Assembly (NCBI RefSeq): GCF_900141915.1
Contig: NZ_FQZG01000038.1
Coordinates: 1 to 39,300 of the forward strand
Source of the DNA: Tessaracoccus bendigoensis DSM 12906
GTDB taxonomy: Bacteria > Actinomycetota > Actinomycetes > Propionibacteriales > Propionibacteriaceae
Length of the DNA: 39,300 nucleotides
Direction of reading: 5' to 3'
The notes beneath the pieces are model-generated. The model saw nothing but the letters and a program-made list of their open reading frames with translations. It did not search any database and was not told the DNA's origin. Below are positions 24,721 to 35,582 of this stretch, piece after piece; position 1 is the stretch's first letter; the number at the start of each line of letters is the position of its first letter. A program made the position numbers and the translations under genes.

Positions 24721-25868
24721 CCGAACACGACCACAGAGAACCGCCGTGCCCCGACTGCCGGGTCTGGGACCCACTTGCGAGCACCCGCACACCGGAAGAC
24801 CCGCCCCTGGACGTCCTCACCACCGGGCCGCTGTTCTTCGATCTCATCTTCTCCGGCCTGCCGCGACTCCCCGAACCGGGGGAGGAACTCTTCTCCACCG
24901 GCATGGGTTCCTGCCCCGGAGGCATCGCCAACCTCGCCACAGCCACCGCTCGACTGGGGCTGCACACCGGCCTGGTCACCGGGTTCGGTGACGACGCCTA
25001 CGCCGACTGGATGTGGGACGTGTTGCAGGACGACGAGCACATCGACCTGTCGGCCTCGCGCCGCTTCACCAACTTCCACTCGGCACTGACCGTCTCAATG
25101 GCATTCCGCGGCGATCGCGGGATGGTCACGCATGTCCACGAGTTGCCGGAGTCACTGGAGTCGGCGCTGCTCGAGGCCCCTGCGGCCAAGGCGGCCGCCA
25201 TCGACCTCAACTCGGAAGGCCCTCACTGGCGCACTCTCAAAAGCCGCGGCACGCTGCTGTTTGCCGACATCGGTTTCGACGACTCCGGCAAGTGGGACCC
25301 GGCACGCCTCGCCCCCCTCGAGTTCTGCCACGCATTCACCCCCAACGCCGTTGAGGCGATGGCCTACACCCACACCGACCGGCCGACGGCGGCCGTGAGG
25401 AAGCTGGCCGAGCTCGTCCCCCTGGCCATCGTCACCGACGGCGTCGGCGGAAGTTTCGCGATCGACGGCTCCACGGGAGAGGAAGCGTACTGCCCGTCGG
25501 TGCCGGTGGAGGCGATCGACCCAACGGGTGCAGGCGACGTGTTCGCCGCTTCCATCGTGCTCGGCACGCTGGCTGGCTGGCCGCTCGAGTTCAGGCTCCG
25601 GTTCGCCTCCCTCAGTGCCTCGATGGCCGTGCGCCGATTCGGTGGATCGCTGGCCGCGCCCGGTTGGGGCGACATCGCCGACTGGTGGCGAACGCTTTCG
25701 AAACAGGCGGATGACGGCGACCTCCGCGCCGCCTACATCGCGCGCGACTACGCGTTCCTCGCTGAACTGATTCCAACGCATCCGGTTGCGGGGGTCCGCC
25801 GCGCTGAAGGCACCTTCGCGCTGGCCGCCCACCTCGGCTACAAGAGGGGCCATCCAGAGGGCGCCTGA
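24717..25868 (+). CDS. PfkB-family carbohydrate kinase
   Basis: This 383-residue protein is of the ribokinase/PfkB type. LDVLTTGPLFFDLIFSGL begins the fold, GSCPGGIANLATATARLG is the sugar-site motif, and VEAIDPTGAGDVFAASIV is the PfkB signature with the catalytic Asp and anion hole. About 30 residues precede the fold and include CPDC, unusual for the family and perhaps metal-binding. A C-terminal extension of about 80 residues also makes it longer than the usual 300-330. The substrate (a sugar or nucleoside) is not evident. It starts inside the stop of the small ORF as ATGA (24717-24720) and converges on the DUF3017 gene. Confidence 0.88.
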   Translation: MTEHDHREPPCPDCRVWDPLASTRTPEDPPLDVLTTGPLFFDLIFSGLPRLPEPGEELFSTGMGSCPGGIANLATATARLGLHTGLVTGFGDDAYADWMWDVLQDDEHIDLSASRRFTNFHSALTVSMAFRGDRGMVTHVHELPESLESALLEAPAAKAAAIDLNSEGPHWRTLKSRGTLLFADIGFDDSGKWDPARLAPLEFCHAFTPNAVEAMAYTHTDRPTAAVRKLAELVPLAIVTDGVGGSFAIDGSTGEEAYCPSVPVEAIDPTGAGDVFAASIVLGTLAGWPLEFRLRFASLSASMAVRRFGGSLAAPGWGDIADWWRTLSKQADDGDLRAAYIARDYAFLAELIPTHPVAGVRRAEGTFALAAHLGYKRGHPEGA

Positions 25869-25880
25869 GAGTCGGCTCGA

Positions 25881-26162
25881 TCAGTTCGGCGGTACGATCG
25901 CGGCCACCGCCGCCGTCGCCACACCGAGCACCGCCATCACCGTCACGTCGATCCACTTGCGGCGGATCACGAGCAGCCCCGCGACGCTACGCGGCAGCAC
26001 AAGCCGGAGTAACGCCCCGAGCAGCAGGGCTGCGGCGATCAGCGTCGAGGCCAAGCGCCAATGCCCGAACAACGCCGTCACAACTGCGCCGAGCACCACA
26101 CAGATGACTGCAACGAGCGGCCAGGGGTTCAGCGGGTACGATTCTGGCGGCTTATCGGGCAT
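25881..26162 (-). CDS. DUF3017 small membrane protein
   Basis: This 93-residue protein has three membrane helices ([52 protein letters not shown]) and a positive patch RRKW. This matches DUF3017, which follows folD in many Actinobacteria and has no known function. ATG 26162 lies 11 bases inside the end of folD. It is the last gene of the purine/folate operon and ends 12 bases from the converging PfkB gene, with no strong hairpin between. Confidence 0.88.
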   Translation of the reverse strand: MPDKPPESYPLNPWPLVAVICVVLGAVVTALFGHWRLASTLIAAALLLGALLRLVLPRSVAGLLVIRRKWIDVTVMAVLGVATAAVAAIVPPN

Positions 26163-27006
26163 TGAGGTCTTCGGCCCGATCCACGACGTTGCTCAGCAGC
26201 ATGGCGCGGGTCATAGGACCGACCCCGCCGGGGTTCGGGGTGACCCACGCGGCCTTCTCCCAGACGTCTGGGGCCAGGTCGCCGGTGGTCTTGCCGTCGA
26301 CCCGGCTGACCCCCACATCGACCAGCGCCGCCCCTTCACGGATCATGTCGGCCGTGATCATGTGGGGAACACCTGCCGCCGCCACGACGATGTCGGCCCT
26401 ACGGGTGTGATCCGCGACGTCGCGGGTGCCGGTGTGACACAGCGTCACGGTCGCGTTCTCGCTGCGCCTTGTCAGGATCAGGCCCAGCGGGCGACCCACG
26501 GTGATGCCTCGGCCGACGACGACCACCTCCGCGCCCCGGATCGGGACATCGTGGCGGCGTAGGAGTTCCACGATGCCGCGCGGCGTACACGGCAGGGTCG
26601 CCGGTTCGTTCAGCACGAGCCGGCCGAGGTTTATGGGGTGCAGCCCATCGGCATCCTTATCCGGGTCGATGAGGCCGAGCGCCCAGTTCTCGTCCAGGTG
26701 TTTCGGAATCGGCAGCTGCACAATGTAGCCGGTGCAGGCCGGGTCAGCGTTGAGCGCCTCAATCGCCTCGCGCAGCTGGTCGGCCGTCGCGTCCGCGGGG
26801 AGCTCGACCTGGATCGAGGCGATGCCGACCTCGTCGCAGTCGCGGTGCTTCATGCGCACGTAGTTCTGGCTTGCCGGGTCACTGCCGACCAGCACGGTCG
26901 CCAGCCCGGGGACGATGCCGCGCTCGCGCAGCATCGCGACCCTGGTGGTCAGCTCATCCTTGATGGCCCGGGCGGTGGCCTTGCCGTCGAGTGCCTTGGC
27001 GGTCAT
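26152..27006 (-). CDS. folD: Methylenetetrahydrofolate dehydrogenase / methenyltetrahydrofolate cyclohydrolase
   Basis: This 284-residue bifunctional enzyme oxidises methylene-THF to methenyl-THF with NADP and hydrolyses it to 10-formyl-THF, the one-carbon donor for PurN and PurH. It shows [17 protein letters not shown] with the catalytic Lys, [13 protein letters not shown], the nucleotide loop [14 protein letters not shown] and the C-terminal [14 protein letters not shown]. The loop has GRG where many bacteria have GRS. ATG 27006 follows purH by eight bases with GAGGAC before it. It therefore sits directly behind the enzymes that use its product. Confidence 0.97.
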   Translation of the reverse strand: MTAKALDGKATARAIKDELTTRVAMLRERGIVPGLATVLVGSDPASQNYVRMKHRDCDEVGIASIQVELPADATADQLREAIEALNADPACTGYIVQLPIPKHLDENWALGLIDPDKDADGLHPINLGRLVLNEPATLPCTPRGIVELLRRHDVPIRGAEVVVVGRGITVGRPLGLILTRRSENATVTLCHTGTRDVADHTRRADIVVAAAGVPHMITADMIREGAALVDVGVSRVDGKTTGDLAPDVWEKAAWVTPNPGGVGPMTRAMLLSNVVDRAEDLNAR

Positions 27007-27014
27007 CGGCGTCC

Positions 27015-28570
<1,556 letters not shown>

Positions 28571-28574
<4 letters not shown>

Positions 28575-29143
28575 GGGTTTTCCTTCTTCCATTCGGAGAC
28601 GGCCTGGATGAGCAGGCGGCGTTCCACCACCTTGATGCGTTCGTGGAGTGATTCGACGTCGTCTCCCGGCAGCACGTCGACGGCCCCCTGCAGCAGAATC
28701 CTACCGGTGTCGACACCGGCGTCGACCAGAAAGACCGTCGCCCCCGAGACCTTCACACCGGCTCTGAGCGCGTCGCGGGGGCCGTGTATACCGGGGAAGG
28801 CGGGCAGCAACGCCGGATGCGTGTTGATCATTCGCCCCCCGAAGCGTGCCAGGAACGCCTCTCCGACCAGCTTCATGAACCCTGCCGATGCCACGAGGTC
28901 GGGGTCGAACGCTCCGACCAGTTCGGCAAGTTTCGAGTCCCAGGTCGCCCTGTCAGAACCCTTGATGAACGGGTGCGCCACGGCGGGGATGCCCCGGCGA
29001 CGGGCCCGTTCGAGCCCCTCGGCCGTCGACTGGTCGGAGACGACAGCCACCACCTCCGCGTCGACGTCACCCGCATCGATCGCGTCGATGAGCGCCTGGC
29101 AGAGAGTGCCGGTACCTGACAGAAGGACGACGACCCGGATCAT
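28571..29143 (-). CDS. purN: Phosphoribosylglycinamide formyltransferase
   Basis: This 190-residue enzyme transfers a formyl group from 10-formyl-THF to GAR, the third step of purine synthesis. Motifs are [16 protein letters not shown] at the N-terminus, [16 protein letters not shown] with the catalytic Asn and His, and [14 protein letters not shown] with the catalytic Asp. ATG 29143 overlaps the DUF6350 stop as ATGA (29140-29143), and its own stop overlaps purH as GTGA. The chain of overlaps indicates one operon. Length is normal. Confidence 0.96.
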
Positions 29144-30393
29144 TGTCCCAACCCTACGGCCTCGACGGGATGGCGGCGGCGCATCAGCAGTCCGAATAGG
29201 AGACCGAAGGCCATGCCGGACAGGCCGAGGATGGTCGGCGCGAACATGACAAGGGCGGTGACCCGGGCGCCGACCAGTGCGAGTCGCTCCAGGCCGAGCG
29301 ACCCGGAGCCCAGTGCACAGGCCACCACAACCAGGCCGCCTGCGAGCAACCCGCTGCCGCCCCCAATGAGGGCGGTCCGGTCGAAACGGCTGCCAGGTAG
29401 CGTCAGGGCCACCACCAAGGCGGCCACCGCCCCACTGACGATGCCGACACCGAACCACCAGTAGTTCGCGGGTGAGCCGAAGTCCGGGCCGGGGACGGCG
29501 CCGAGGATTGGGATCGCGGGCAGCAGGCCCACGTCGGAGGTGAGCATCGTGACGACGGAGCCGTCGCCAAGCGTGAAGCCGGCGCCGAGCAGCCAGGAGA
29601 TGCAGACGAGGATGAAGTTGGGCAGGTACGCCAGGTGCAGCGCGATCAGGAGGAACGTGGCTGTCGGGCCACCACCGAGCCCTTCCGCGATGACCGAGAT
29701 CTGGTCCCGCGAGGCCAGGAGTGCGACGGTCAGCAGCACCGCACCTCCTGCGAGCAGCGCCAACAGCGCGGCCCCGGCCGCCCTTGGCACGACCCTCAGA
29801 GATTCAGGCCACGCCGCCGTGGGGTCGTACCCGAGGCCGCGCGCCGCTCCCAAGAGCCCAGCGACGATCCCTATCGCCAGGCTCCCGGCCACACCACTGA
29901 ACGACAGTGTCTGGTTGACCGCCGCGATGACTGACATGCCCACGGCGTAGACCGCCGCGAAGAGGCCAGCCACCCGCCAGACGACCACCTCCCGCCCGGG
30001 TCTGAGGCGATCGGTGCCGGATGCACCCACGCGCGAACCGGCGGCCTGCCTGGCCGCGAACGAAGTGATGGGCAGCGACAGGAGGATGAGCAACGTGGAG
30101 AGCCCGAGCGGCGCAATCCCGACCGGCAGCCCCCCGATCTCGACCGGGGCACCATTGGCCAACAGCAACATCTTCGAGGCGAGCGCGAGCGCGCCGGGCA
30201 GCGTCGCATCCGGGGAGGTGAGCCAGCCGATGGCGGCGAGCCCCCCCAGCACCAGCCACATCGCAAGCAGCACCGCGATCGGCCCGAAACCCGCGGTGAC
30301 ATACCAGGGCCAGGACCACTGGCGTTGGTGTCCACGGGGGACCCGATGGACGTCCATGGCCACCGTCCGGGGCTTAGCAGAGGTCCTTGCCAT
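29140..30393 (-). CDS. DUF6350-type polytopic membrane protein (PerM-like)
   Basis: This 417-residue protein is hydrophobic throughout, with roughly ten membrane segments and a short basic N-terminus ending WSWPWYVTAGFGPIAVLLA. In many Actinobacteria a protein of this kind (DUF6350, related to mycobacterial PerM, linked to cell division and persistence) sits directly before purN, as here. The assignment rests on topology and position more than on a clear motif. ATG 30393 has GGAG seven bases before it. It heads the purine/folate operon and diverges from the membrane-anchored protein gene at 30496. Confidence 0.8.
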   Translation of the reverse strand: MARTSAKPRTVAMDVHRVPRGHQRQWSWPWYVTAGFGPIAVLLAMWLVLGGLAAIGWLTSPDATLPGALALASKMLLLANGAPVEIGGLPVGIAPLGLSTLLILLSLPITSFAARQAAGSRVGASGTDRLRPGREVVVWRVAGLFAAVYAVGMSVIAAVNQTLSFSGVAGSLAIGIVAGLLGAARGLGYDPTAAWPESLRVVPRAAGAALLALLAGGAVLLTVALLASRDQISVIAEGLGGGPTATFLLIALHLAYLPNFILVCISWLLGAGFTLGDGSVVTMLTSDVGLLPAIPILGAVPGPDFGSPANYWWFGVGIVSGAVAALVVALTLPGSRFDRTALIGGGSGLLAGGLVVVACALGSGSLGLERLALVGARVTALVMFAPTILGLSGMAFGLLFGLLMRRRHPVEAVGLGQ

Positions 30394-30495
30394 CCAGATT
30401 CTCCACTCGCACTTCTCGCATGTTTGTTCGCTCCCCCGGTAGTGTTGCCAGACGACACCCTATATATCAAGCAGTGGCCGTTTGGAGGTGATGGC

Positions 30496-32172
30496 ATGTC
30501 AGATGGTGAGGAGACGCGCCCTCGTCGGGCCCAGGCGTCGGATAAGCCTGAGACTGACGAGATCGACGATACCGCAGCCGCATCGCCGGGCAGCCCGCGA
30601 CGCAGCTCACCCGACGAACCCGCTCTCGACCCGGAGCCGGACGGCGGGGAGCCGGGGTCGAACCCATTTGCGCGCCCCGGCAGCGACTCCGCCCGCATGC
30701 CGACGCCCGAGAGCCCGACCCGCGGCGGCGATCCCCTTGAGGCCACCCCGATCCCTGCACCAGTACTCCCCTCTTCCGCGTTCCAGGGCCCGGCGCCACG
30801 CCGCTCGGCCCTTTCAAGCACGAGTCCCGTCGAGTCGGATTCCGCTTCACAGCAGTGGCAGTGGGTTGCGGCCCATCGCAACCGCCTCGTCGTCTGGGCC
30901 GCCGGTGGCCTCGCCATCGCGCTCGCGCTTGCGCTCATTTCGTTCTTCATTGCCCGCAGCATTCGGGATGCCGGGCCGGGAGCCGTCTCGCCGTCTGCGA
31001 GCGCCACCGCGACCCCGAGCCCCTCGGCCAGCGCCACACCGATCACCGATGCCGACCTCGTGGAGCCCGCCGACCTGGCGGCCATCTCGACGGTCTCGAG
31101 CTGGTCTGAGGTCTCGACCACAGACTCGGTCGCGGATCACCAGAGCTTCGCCACGTGCCTCAGCACCGTAAGCGTCGACGTCAATCCAGTGCAGAGCTTT
31201 CAACGCTCACTGGCCACCGGCGGAGATGACAAGCTTGCGACGTTGCACCAGATCGACGCGTACGCCGACGAGGACGCCGCCACCTCGGTGATGGATGCGC
31301 GGACCACGGCGCTGTCCAACTGCGCGGCCGTTCTGGTTCAGGCACGCATCGTCGGGGCGAGCAACGTCACAGGGTTCGCCGATCGCACCTTCCAGATCGA
31401 CCTGGTTGCCGACGACGAGACTCCCGACTACCGCACCCTGCTGTTGACGCAGGAAGGTCGCACCCTGCAACTCTTGGAGGTGCGCAGGCTGGATGATGCC
31501 GTCCCGGCCGAGGATGTGGCCACCGCCCTGACCCGCCCGCAGCAGGCCATCAACGAGGCGGCCGGCGCCGACGAGCAGGTCGACCCCGTCGTGACACCGG
31601 GCGTCGTCCCGGCGGTCGAGCCGTACGGTTGGCTCATCGCCTCCGACCTGCCGCGCGTCCGGGCCGGGGCCGGGCTGTGGTCGGCCTCGGAACCGCAGGC
31701 CCTCACCACGTTCGGCACCGGATGTGAAAACATGACGCTGTCGAGCGAGGCCGGTCCCACCCAACGACAGGTGGCCCGCTATCAGATCGCCCAGGACGAC
31801 GAGACCCCTGCGCTGTTCGGGTTGGATCAGGCGGTCTTCACGTTCGACGACAAGGAGACTGCCGCCACCTTCGTGACGAAGCTGGGTGGCAACCTGGCGA
31901 ACTGCAAGGCCAGGGTGCCCGGTTCCGACGTCTCGGAGGCCGATGCGGTCGCGTCGGTCGGCGTGGACGGACAGAAGGGGTCGTCTCGGATCTTCACGAT
32001 CACCCGACAGCAGAGCAACGACACCAGGAGCGCCTGGCAAGCGATCATCACGGTCGTCGGGGAACGCGTGTCCTACACGCTGGTTTCCGTCGAGGGTGGG
32101 TACCAGTTCAAGGCAGCCCAGCTGAGCACGCTCGCCGAACGGGTCGGGGTCCGCCTCACCCAGTTCGAGTGA
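30496..32172 (+). CDS. Membrane-anchored protein with two extracytoplasmic domains
   Basis: This 558-residue protein starts at ATG 30496 after GGAGGTG. Residues 1-125 are a disordered, Pro/Ser/Glu-rich cytoplasmic part. One membrane helix (131-153, LVVWAAGGLAIALALALISF) and a Ser/Ala/Thr/Pro linker (163-185) follow. The rest lies outside the membrane and seems to form two related domains, each with paired Cys: FATCLSTVSV to LSNCAAVLV, and GTGCENMTLS to LANCKARVPG. The plan recalls the sensor domains of actinobacterial receptor proteins such as the PknH C-terminal family, but I cannot confirm the match. There is no kinase domain. It is transcribed alone and ends at a bidirectional terminator. 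Confidence 0.8.
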   Translation: MSDGEETRPRRAQASDKPETDEIDDTAAASPGSPRRSSPDEPALDPEPDGGEPGSNPFARPGSDSARMPTPESPTRGGDPLEATPIPAPVLPSSAFQGPAPRRSALSSTSPVESDSASQQWQWVAAHRNRLVVWAAGGLAIALALALISFFIARSIRDAGPGAVSPSASATATPSPSASATPITDADLVEPADLAAISTVSSWSEVSTTDSVADHQSFATCLSTVSVDVNPVQSFQRSLATGGDDKLATLHQIDAYADEDAATSVMDARTTALSNCAAVLVQARIVGASNVTGFADRTFQIDLVADDETPDYRTLLLTQEGRTLQLLEVRRLDDAVPAEDVATALTRPQQAINEAAGADEQVDPVVTPGVVPAVEPYGWLIASDLPRVRAGAGLWSASEPQALTTFGTGCENMTLSSEAGPTQRQVARYQIAQDDETPALFGLDQAVFTFDDKETAATFVTKLGGNLANCKARVPGSDVSEADAVASVGVDGQKGSSRIFTITRQQSNDTRSAWQAIITVVGERVSYTLVSVEGGYQFKAAQLSTLAERVGVRLTQFE

Positions 32173-32196
32173 CACTCCCCCGCCACGGAACCAAGC

Positions 32197-32226
32197 GACG
32201 CCCCCACGAGAACTCGTGGGGGCGTC
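32197..32226. terminator. Bidirectional terminator between the membrane protein gene and sucD
   Basis: GACGCCCCCACGAG (32197-32210) and CTCGTGGGGGCGTC (32213-32226) are perfect complements separated by two bases. The hairpin lies 24 bases after one stop and 15 bases beyond the sucD stop. Confidence 0.85.
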
Positions 32227-32241
32227 ACCTTGTGACGAAGA

Positions 32242-33138
32242 TCAGGAGCGGCTGCTTCTGAGCTCCGCGATCGCGTCGCGGACGAGTTGGGCCGTGAGCG
32301 ACGGTGTCTCTCCGACGAGCACCCCGGAGGCCTCGAGCGCCTCCTTCTTCGCTGCCGCGGTCCCCGCAGAGCCGGTGATGATCGCCCCGGCGTGCCCCAT
32401 CGTCCGGCCGGGCGGGGCGGTGAAGCCCGCCACGTAGCCGATCACGGGCTTGGTGATGTTGGCTGCGATGTAGTCTGCGGCACGCTCCTCCGCGTCACCG
32501 CCGATCTCGCCGATCATCACGATGATGTCGGTGTCGGGGTCGTCTTGGAAGGCCTGCAGGACGTCGATGTGTGTGGTCCCAACAACGGGGTCACCGCCGA
32601 TGCCGACAGCCGTTGAGAAGCCGTGGTCGCGCAGTTCATACATCATCTGATAAGTGAGGGTGCCGGACTTGGACACCAGGCCGATGCGACCCTGGCCGGA
32701 GATGTGTGCGGGGATGATCCCGACGTTCGACTTGCCTGGTGAGATGAGACCCGGGCAGTTCGGGCCGATGACCCTCGTACCCGACGCGCGGGCGGCGGTC
32801 AGGAACTCGATGGAGTCGCGCACCGGGATGCCCTCGGTGATCACCACGCAGAGCCCGATCTCCGCTTCGACGGCCTCGAGAACCGCGGCCTTGGCGAACT
32901 TCGGCGGCACGAAGACCACGGAGACGTCGGCTCCGGTCGCCGCCACCGCCTCGGCCATCGAGCCGAACACGGGCACGGGGTCTTCCTCGAACAGGACGGA
33001 CTCCCCGGACTTGCCGGGCGTGACCCCACCGAGGATCCGGGTGCCGGACATGATCATGCGCTGGGTGTGTTTGCGGCCCTCGCGACCCGTCATGCCCTGG
33101 ACGAGGACCCTTGAGGAGGCGTTGATGAATACAGGCAT
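32242..33138 (-). CDS. sucD: Succinyl-CoA synthetase alpha subunit
   Basis: This 298-residue subunit binds CoA and carries the phosphohistidine of succinate-CoA ligase, the TCA step that makes nucleoside triphosphate from succinyl-CoA. It has [18 protein letters not shown] at the N-terminus, [29 protein letters not shown] and the active His in [16 protein letters not shown] 33138 lies just after sucC (seven-base gap). Length is standard. It converges on the gene at 30496 across a terminator. Confidence 0.96.
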   Translation of the reverse strand: MPVFINASSRVLVQGMTGREGRKHTQRMIMSGTRILGGVTPGKSGESVLFEEDPVPVFGSMAEAVAATGADVSVVFVPPKFAKAAVLEAVEAEIGLCVVITEGIPVRDSIEFLTAARASGTRVIGPNCPGLISPGKSNVGIIPAHISGQGRIGLVSKSGTLTYQMMYELRDHGFSTAVGIGGDPVVGTTHIDVLQAFQDDPDTDIIVMIGEIGGDAEERAADYIAANITKPVIGYVAGFTAPPGRTMGHAGAIITGSAGTAAAKKEALEASGVLVGETPSLTAQLVRDAIAELRSSRS

Positions 33139-33145
33139 CCGTGGC

Positions 33146-34321
33146 TCAGTTCTCTTCGGCGGCGAAGCGCGCCGCGGCACGGGCTGCTTCGTCCATGGTG
33201 TTCTTGACGGTGATGAGGGGCAGGTTGGCCTCCGAGAGGATCGCCTTCCCGACCTCGACGGAGTTGCCGTCCAGCCGCACGACGATGGGGAGCCTGGCCT
33301 CTTCACCGAGCATCTCAAGCGCGTTGACGATGCCGTTGGCAACGTCGCTGCACGCGGTGATGCCTCCGAACACGTTCACGAACACGGACTTGACTTGCGG
33401 GTCGCTCATGATGATGCGCAGCCCGTTGGCCATGACCGCGGCAGACGCGCCACCCCCGATGTCGAGGAAGTTCGCCGGGTGGGGTTGCCCGGGGAGTTCT
33501 AACCCGGCAGCGGCAACCACGTCCAGGGTGCTCATCACGAGCCCCGCACCGTTCCCGATCACGCCTACAGTGCCGTCCAGCTTGACGTAGTTCAGGTTGA
33601 GGTCGCGGGCCTGTCGTTCAAGGTCGACCGTTGCCGCGGCCTCCTCGTACTCGTCCCATTCAGGGTGCCGGAACGCGGCGTTCGCGTCGAGGGTCACCTT
33701 GCCGTCGAGCGCGATGATGCGGCCATCTCCGGTCTTGACCAACGGATTGACCTCGACGAGGGTGGCGTCGGCTTCTCGGAACACCTGCCATAGTTGCTGC
33801 AGCACCTCCACGATGGGCCCGTGGTCATCCGGCAGGAATCCGGCCTCCTCCACGATCCGGGCCGCGACCGCCGGCGTGATCCCCTCGACCGGGTCCAGGG
33901 GAACCTTGACAAGTGCCTCCGGCCGCTCGAGCGCCAGGGTCTCGATCTCGACGCCGCCCTCCACGCTGCACATGGCGAGGTATCCACCCGAGGCGCGGTC
34001 CAAAAGGATTGAGAAATAGAACTCCTCAGCGATGTCGGCCGCGGGGCTCAGCATCACCGTCTCGACCCGGTGCTCCTTGATGGTCAGGTTCAGGATCTCG
34101 GTTGCCGTCTTCAGGACGGCCTCCTCGCCCCGGGCGAGTTTTACGCCGCCCGCCTTCCCCCGGCCACCGGTCCGGACCTGCGCCTTGACGACGGCAAGGT
34201 CGGCACCAAGTGACTTGTAGGCCTCGACGGCCTCTTGCGGCGTCGTCGCCGTCCTGCCTGCCAGGACAGGGACGCCGCCCCGCTCGAACAGGTCGCGCGC
34301 CTGATACTCCAAGAGATCCAC
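33146..34321 (-). CDS. sucC: Succinyl-CoA synthetase beta subunit
   Basis: This 391-residue ATP-grasp subunit binds the nucleotide and partners SucD. The N-terminal motif is [19 protein letters not shown], then [20 protein letters not shown] in the nucleotide site, [10 protein letters not shown] and the C-terminal [17 protein letters not shown] and [20 protein letters not shown] 34321 was chosen because AAGGA lies five bases before it and the family starts with this segment. A TAGTCT box (34366-34361, minus strand) is a plausible -10. The gene diverges from the M23 peptidase gene. Confidence 0.96.
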   Translation of the reverse strand: MDLLEYQARDLFERGGVPVLAGRTATTPQEAVEAYKSLGADLAVVKAQVRTGGRGKAGGVKLARGEEAVLKTATEILNLTIKEHRVETVMLSPAADIAEEFYFSILLDRASGGYLAMCSVEGGVEIETLALERPEALVKVPLDPVEGITPAVAARIVEEAGFLPDDHGPIVEVLQQLWQVFREADATLVEVNPLVKTGDGRIIALDGKVTLDANAAFRHPEWDEYEEAAATVDLERQARDLNLNYVKLDGTVGVIGNGAGLVMSTLDVVAAAGLELPGQPHPANFLDIGGGASAAVMANGLRIIMSDPQVKSVFVNVFGGITACSDVANGIVNALEMLGEEARLPIVVRLDGNSVEVGKAILSEANLPLITVKNTMDEAARAAARFAAEEN

Positions 34322-34407
34322 GTTGTTCCTTTGGGTGTGAGTAGGTGACCACCGCGCCAAAGACTACCCTTCCCGCGCAACCCCAGACCCGATTTTGAGA
34401 GAATCCT

Positions 34408-34473
34408 GAGAACTGTTAAGGTTCTCTTCGGAAGGTCCCGAAGGGACACCCACATATGTCAGGAGTCAGGTGA
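34408..34473 (+). promoter_or_regulatory. Structured leader and five-codon upstream ORF before the M23 gene
   Basis: Two small hairpins are visible: GAGAAC (34408-34413) with GTTCTC (34421-34426), and GTCCC (34435-34439) with GGGAC (34443-34447). They are followed by ATG TCA GGA GTC AGG TGA (34456-34473), whose stop overlaps the GTG start of the peptidase gene. The Shine-Dalgarno for the peptidase lies inside this short frame. It may couple translation, or the match may be chance. Confidence 0.35.
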
Positions 34474-35498
34474 AGGACGCAGCCAAGCGCGGGGCGCAGG
34501 TCGACTTTGAAGGTGACGTCGCCGAACTCGAGGCCAACGACCCAGGACGCGCACAGCGCGGGGCCGTCGCCTTCGGGCTCAGCCGGAAGCTGATCGCCCT
34601 CAGCGTATCGGGCGCGGTAGCCGTCGCCGCACTCTTCTCCCTGGCCTTCGTGAGCCGGGGTTCCGGCCTTGACAACTCATCCGAGTCGGCCGACGCCACA
34701 GCGGCCGTTCCGGCCGCGGCCGTCGCCGCCGTCGAGGAGGGGTTCGCCGACCGGAGCGAAGAGGTCAGCCGCAATGCCGTCCGTTCCAACCTGAGCGAAG
34801 CGGTCGCCGACGAGAAGGCGAAGGACCGTACGGCCAACATGGGCGCCTCATCAGAGGACGCCGTCAAGGCTTACACCGACATGACCTCCGAAGAGCGGCA
34901 GCGCCTCATGGACGAGGACATGGCCCTTGTCGATGCCCAGAGCGCGAAGCTGAAGAAAGAGGCCGAGGAGGCCGCCCGGAAGCTCGAAGAGGCCAAGAAG
35001 GCAGCGGCGGCCGCGGCCGCGAGCGGTGGCGAGGTCACCGAGACGGCGGACCTGAGCGCCGAGGACGTCTCCAACCTGAGCTCCACCGGTGGCTCGATGC
35101 CCCTGAAGAGCAACTACAGCATCGGTGCATGGTTCGGCAAGACGGGCTCGTGGTCGCGCTACCACACCGGCCAGGACTTCCCCGCCCCGATCGGCACCCC
35201 CATCTACGCGGTCGCCTCCGGCGTGATCCTGAGCCCCACCGCTGGCGGCTGGGCAGGCACCAACGTCGTCATCAGGCACTCCAACGGCGGCGCGACGCTG
35301 TACGCCCACATGAGCCGCAAGGTCGTCAACACCGGTGAAACCGTCAAGGCTGGCCAGCTGATCGGTTACGTCGGCGTCACCGGACGCAGCTTCGGCGCCC
35401 ACCTGCACATGGAGTACTACAAGCCGGGCGTCACGCCGGGCAAGGTGTACGAGGCCTCTGACCCGATGGCCTTCCTGAGGTCGCTCGGCGTCGCCTGA
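34470..35498 (+). CDS. M23-family metallopeptidase, membrane-anchored, with coiled coil
   Basis: This 342-residue protein starts at GTG 34470 after AGGAG. A cytoplasmic N-terminus of about 38 residues precedes one membrane helix (39-61). An Ala/Glu/Lys-rich helical region follows (about 75-185), including a likely coiled coil at 140-185 (KLKKEAEEAARKLEEAKKA). The C-terminal M23 domain has HTGQD (His232, Asp236), LYAHMS (His280) and HLHMEYY (His311, His313), so the zinc site and catalytic His are intact. It probably cleaves peptidoglycan peptide bridges during growth or division. The coiled coil before the domain is usual for autoinhibited or partner-controlled M23 enzymes. It ends at a strong hairpin. 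Confidence 0.93.
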   Translation: MKDAAKRGAQVDFEGDVAELEANDPGRAQRGAVAFGLSRKLIALSVSGAVAVAALFSLAFVSRGSGLDNSSESADATAAVPAAAVAAVEEGFADRSEEVSRNAVRSNLSEAVADEKAKDRTANMGASSEDAVKAYTDMTSEERQRLMDEDMALVDAQSAKLKKEAEEAARKLEEAKKAAAAAAASGGEVTETADLSAEDVSNLSSTGGSMPLKSNYSIGAWFGKTGSWSRYHTGQDFPAPIGTPIYAVASGVILSPTAGGWAGTNVVIRHSNGGATLYAHMSRKVVNTGETVKAGQLIGYVGVTGRSFGAHLHMEYYKPGVTPGKVYEASDPMAFLRSLGVA

Positions 35499-35506
35499 GC
35501 CACAAA

Positions 35507-35549
35507 CGCGAAAGAGGGGGCGGCCCGGCGGGCTGCCCCCTCTTTCGCG
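35507..35549. terminator. Bidirectional terminator between the M23 and pcrA genes
   Basis: CGCGAAAGAGGGGGC (35507-35521) pairs with GCCCCCTCTTTCGCG (35535-35549). An inner GCCC/GGGC stem is set off by one unpaired base on each side. The AAAG/CTTT part makes it work in both directions for the converging genes. Confidence 0.88.
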
Positions 35550-35582
35550 CTCAGCGCAGGTCTGACGCGACCCGACCACGGC

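Noticed and set aside
34380-34469. Possible cyclic-di-AMP (ydaO-type) riboswitch before the M23 gene
   Set aside because: Such switches do control cell-wall hydrolases in Actinobacteria, but the region is too short and lacks the conserved elements; only two small hairpins are visible.
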